A stretch of 8,759 nt of DNA from NCBI GenBank assembly GCA_002403895.1, contig DHIQ01000068.1, positions 8,179 through 16,937 of the forward strand. The letters run 5' to 3'. The notes below the pieces were generated by a model. It worked only from the letters and a program-made list of their open reading frames with translations. It did not search any database and was not told where the DNA came from. Both the position numbers and the translations under genes were made by a program. This DNA comes from Candidatus Neomicrothrix sp. UBA4742. GTDB taxonomy: Bacteria; Actinomycetota; Acidimicrobiia; Acidimicrobiales; Acidimicrobilacustridaceae. Shown piece after piece: positions 6,834 to 8,759 of this stretch (position 1 is the stretch's first letter; every line of letters starts with the position of its first letter).

Positions 6834-7507
6834 GATGCTCCCAGGAGGACAGTGGCGGCGGCGCAGACGATCAGCGCCTCGACCACGACGGTCAAATGTG
6901 AAGCGGCGCGGGCGCGGGTGGCGAACGCCCGGTGCATCCGCGTGAGCTGTTCTGGCCGGTGGACGCGGACCCCGAGGAAGACCATGAGGCCACGCACGAG
7001 CCCGAAGGTGAGACCGATCAGCACCCCGCCGAGAACCGACCCGGTGAGCACCGCGTCGGCCACCGCGGCGTACACGGCGGCCGTGGTGACGATGGTGACC
7101 ACGCCGAGGCCCAGCTGGAAGCCGAACCCCAGGCCGTACACCCACCCGCGGTAGGCGGTCAGCCAGTCCTCGTTGACCTGGCGACGGACGGTGAGAAGTC
7201 GCAACCCCCCCAGGGAGAGGTCAGCCGCCACCGCGGCGAGGGCGACGATCGCTACCAGGACCACCGAGAGCGGACCCGAGGGACCCAGGAGCCACCCCAG
7301 CCCGCCCGCCAGCGCTCCGAGTGTGAGCCCGCCGAGCGCAGCACCCACGACGTAGGCGGTAGCTGTGGAGGCGAATCGGTTGTTCCGTCCCCGCTCACCG
7401 AGCGGGGTGATGCTGGCGAGCATCGACTCACCTCAGGGTGACCAGGTCGAGCGGATGGCTCCGACGACGGCGGTGACCAACCCGGCGACCAGGGCGACGA
7501 CGTTCAC
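6830..7507 (-). CDS. Multi-pass membrane redox protein; in-frame UGA, candidate selenoprotein
   Basis: Read from GTG 7507 the frame gives 24 codons (hydrophobic VVALVAGLVTAVVGAI, then RSTWSP), a UGA at 7435-7433, GES, and then 197 codons from MLASITPLGERGR to a stop at 6830: 225 residues if UGA is selenocysteine (U25). The GTG overlaps the upstream thioredoxin-like stop as GTGA, and the end overlaps the next ATG as ATGA, so both ends fit an operon gene. About six membrane segments are visible (near 3-18, 48-74, 79-97, 123-148, 153-180, 206-223). From memory, actinobacterial homologues read STWSPCGxSML, with cysteine at the UGA; SPC near the end of a first membrane helix also recalls CcdA/DsbD. 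The only other thiol is C215. The alternative is a separate gene from ATG 7423, which has GAGGTGAG upstream, after a nonsense mutation. The likely job is passing reducing equivalents across the membrane with the thioredoxin-like neighbour. Confidence 0.6.
7389..7424 (-). promoter_or_regulatory. Two tandem hairpins after the in-frame UGA; candidate bacterial SECIS
   Basis: Two perfect hairpins follow the UGA (7435-7433) in the mRNA. The first, GATGCT-CGCC-AGCATC (7424-7409), begins eight bases after the UGA and covers the internal ATG at 7423. The second, CCCCGCTC-GGT-GAGCGGGG (7407-7389), has an 8-bp stem and its GGU loop lies 34-36 bases after the UGA. Bacterial SECIS elements sit inside the coding frame just after UGA, with the apical loop roughly 16-37 bases away and a G early in the loop, often GU; the E. 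coli fdhF loop is GGUC. The second hairpin fits this description. Hairpins are frequent in GC-rich DNA, so this is support, not proof. Confidence 0.45.
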
Positions 7508-8301
7508 GATCCACCGGGTTGGGCCCCAGGGTTCTGGGGCAGGAACAAGCTCGGGTCATCGGACTCGATGCCAGCGGCGCGGAGTTCGGCGTCGATGCGC
7601 GCCTGGCGCGCAGCCCCGCCGTGTCGGGCAGCCTCCGCCCGGGGACCGCCTGCCACCCGCCGACCCCGCTCGGCGGCCAGACCGGCGTCGGCCAGCGACT
7701 GCTCCATGAGGTTGCGGACCTGGTCCCAGCTGGTGGCCGCCCCTTCACCGATGATCCGTTGGGTGACGCCATCCACCAGAACGAAGTACGGCGCCACCGG
7801 CACTCCGTAGTCCCGCCAGGCCTCGCTGGAAAGAACGGTGGTAATGCCCCGGGGGGCCAGCTTGCGGAGCGCAGATTCGCTCTCGGCCTCGATGCCCTTG
7901 GTCACGATGACCGGCCGGGCGCCGGCGGGGACGTCGAACCCGCGGGCCCCCAACGCCTCCCAGAACCCTCGACAGGTGAGACAGGTGCTGGAGAGGAAGG
8001 CGAGCAGGGTGAAGTGTTCGGTTCCGACCACGGCCACGGTGACGGCCTCCCCGAAGGGATCGGTCCCCGCCACATCGAACGCGCCGGTGTCGGCGTCGCG
8101 GGGTTCGGGCACCCCGGGTTGCGTCTCGAAGCGCCGACGGGAGGGTGCGGGTCTGCCTCCCCCCTCGACTGCGTCCGGATCCAGGTTCACGCCGAGGTCG
8201 TGCAGCCCGCGCAGGATCTCGGCGTGGCTGCGCAACAGACCGGCGACGAGCAGGCCGAGGAACCCCACGGCCATGGTCAACAAGACGATGAGCGCGACCA
8301 C
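7504..8301 (-). CDS. Membrane-anchored thioredoxin-fold protein (MauD/TlpA-like)
   Basis: A 265-residue protein from GTG 8301: an N-terminal membrane anchor (about residues 1-23), a helix (RSHAEILRGLHDLG), a flexible proline/arginine-rich linker, then a thioredoxin-like domain outside the membrane. The active site is CLTC (107-110) in FLSSTCLTCRGFW, and the cis-proline loop is GVPVAPYFVLVDG (P171). The C-terminal 60 residues are charged and alanine-rich. Such proteins reduce or exchange disulfides in exported proteins, as in MauD and TlpA. I prefer GTG 8301 because it sits one base after the upstream stop (TGACGTG) and places the anchor at the very N-terminus; ATG 8376 would give 290 residues but overlap the upstream gene by 74 bases. 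Its stop overlaps the GTG of the membrane protein (GTGA), implying they act together. Confidence 0.85.
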   Translation of the reverse strand: MVALIVLLTMAVGFLGLLVAGLLRSHAEILRGLHDLGVNLDPDAVEGGGRPAPSRRRFETQPGVPEPRDADTGAFDVAGTDPFGEAVTVAVVGTEHFTLLAFLSSTCLTCRGFWEALGARGFDVPAGARPVIVTKGIEAESESALRKLAPRGITTVLSSEAWRDYGVPVAPYFVLVDGVTQRIIGEGAATSWDQVRNLMEQSLADAGLAAERGRRVAGGPRAEAARHGGAARQARIDAELRAAGIESDDPSLFLPQNPGAQPGGS

Positions 8302-8302
8302 G

Positions 8303-8759
8303 TCAGCGACCCACGCCGGGGGCGGAATGGCCCACCACCCACCGGCCGGCGAACGGGAGATCATCGGGCTCGCCATAGGTGAGGGTCACGTCGGCCACAC
8401 CGCTGCTGTTCGCGTTGCGCAGGTACCAGGTCGTGCCCCGCACCACGCCGGGGGTGTCGATGCCGTCCCCGTTCCAGTCCCCCACCACCGGCACATCACC
8501 CGGGTTCCCATAGCTCACCACCAGATCGGCGACGCCGCTGGTGAGGCTGTTGCGCAGGTACCAGACGCCGTTGCGCACCACGCCGGGCGTGTCGATCGTC
8601 GCCGACGCGGACCACCGACCGGCGATCGGATGGTCCCCCGGGTCGCCGAACGAAAGATGGATCTCGGCGGTCCCGGTGGTCAGCGTGTTGCGCAGGAACC
8701 AGACGCCGTTGCGGAACACTCCAATCCCGTCCACACCGTCCCCGTTCCAGTCCCCCACC
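8303..8759 (-). CDS. Surface protein with FG-GAP-like repeats, C-terminal part (5' partial)
   Basis: The gene enters from the right edge and ends at 8303. The 151 visible residues are three and a bit copies of a ~45-residue repeat, with recurring blocks GDWNGDGxD, GVxRxGxWYLRN, GxADxxxxYGxPGDxPxxGxW. The D-x-N-x-D-x-x-D loop looks calcium-binding, as in FG-GAP/VCBS beta-propeller blades of exported proteins. The C-terminus stops soon after the last blade (FAGRW, then about 11 residues) with no membrane anchor or sorting signal. The GTG at 8758 is an internal valine of the next repeat, not a start. It lies immediately upstream of the thioredoxin-like gene on the same strand; whether it shares the operon or is a client of the redox proteins is unknown. 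Confidence 0.85.
   Translation of the reverse strand, partial: VGDWNGDGVDGIGVFRNGVWFLRNTLTTGTAEIHLSFGDPGDHPIAGRWSASATIDTPGVVRNGVWYLRNSLTSGVADLVVSYGNPGDVPVVGDWNGDGIDTPGVVRGTTWYLRNANSSGVADVTLTYGEPDDLPFAGRWVVGHSAPGVGR
8387..8759 (-). repeat. Tandem DNA repeat within the surface protein gene, period 135-138 bp
   Basis: The stretch around GCGCAGGTACCAG recurs at about 8418, 8553 and (as GCGCAGGAACCAG) 8691, spaced 135 and 138 bases, each followed by near-matching sequence encoding WYLRN/WFLRN and the aspartate loop. Differences are mainly at third positions, so the units are old duplications kept by selection at the protein level. Confidence 0.75.

Noticed and set aside
6834..7145. An N-terminal extension of the 157-residue protein back to 7145.
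   Set aside because: It is Arg/Gly/His-rich noise lying inside the membrane protein gene; ATG 6833 has a ribosome binding site and an ATGA overlap.
7428..7772. A 114-codon minus-strand frame overlapping the end of the thioredoxin-like gene.
   Set aside because: Arg/Pro/Ser-rich out-of-frame shadow; the frame starting at GTG 7507 explains this junction better.
7519..8382. A 287-codon plus-strand frame opposite the thioredoxin-like gene.
   Set aside because: Low-complexity Gly/His/Arg composition and no start signals; the minus strand has a clear CLTC thioredoxin fold.
1..8759. Search for tRNA, rRNA, CRISPR arrays, transposases and insertion-sequence ends.
   Set aside because: None seen by eye on either strand; no spaced identical short repeats and no transposase motifs.

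Overview
This is a GC-rich (roughly two-thirds G+C by eye) actinobacterial fragment. GC-rich third codon positions, GTG starts, gene types and the run of FG-GAP-like surface repeats would fit an acidimicrobial or related actinobacterium, but that placement is inference. There are no rRNA, tRNA, CRISPR or insertion-sequence features.

Left part (1-3400, all minus strand): a signalling and transport block. Transcribed right to left, it begins with an 826-residue protein that fuses a complete CUT2/sugar-type ABC ATPase to two GAF-like regions and a full histidine kinase. Its OmpR-family response regulator follows with overlapping ends, and a perfect 19-bp inverted repeat at the junction buries the regulator's ribosome binding site. 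After a 150-bp gap holding four TTCAC boxes (two pairs at 11-bp pitch, resembling actinobacterial PhoP-type operators) comes the first 20 codons of an exported protein, perhaps a substrate-binding lipoprotein. The proposed logic is that transporter ATPase activity, or ligand binding by GAF, sets the kinase, and the regulator then drives the transporter genes to the left.

Middle (3401-6340): a 548-bp stretch carrying a broken DinB-type gene, then two plus-strand genes: a type I Baeyer-Villiger monooxygenase of the 4-hydroxyacetophenone monooxygenase type (with N-terminal extension), and a small cytosolic FKBP-type prolyl isomerase that may be read from a leaderless mRNA.

Right part (6360-8759, minus strand): the C-terminal end of a surface protein made of ~45-residue FG-GAP-like repeats, then a tightly coupled redox operon: a membrane-anchored thioredoxin-fold protein (CLTC), a multi-pass membrane protein, and a 157-residue protein of unknown function, joined by GTGA and ATGA overlaps. 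The membrane protein is the most striking item. Its natural start (GTG at 7507, overlapping the thioredoxin-like stop) leads in frame through a UGA at 7435-7433 into the rest of the protein. The UGA sits in a W-S-P-UGA-G context where I recall homologues having cysteine, and is followed by two perfect hairpins. I propose it is a selenocysteine-containing partner of the thioredoxin-like protein; a split gene or nonsense mutation is the alternative.
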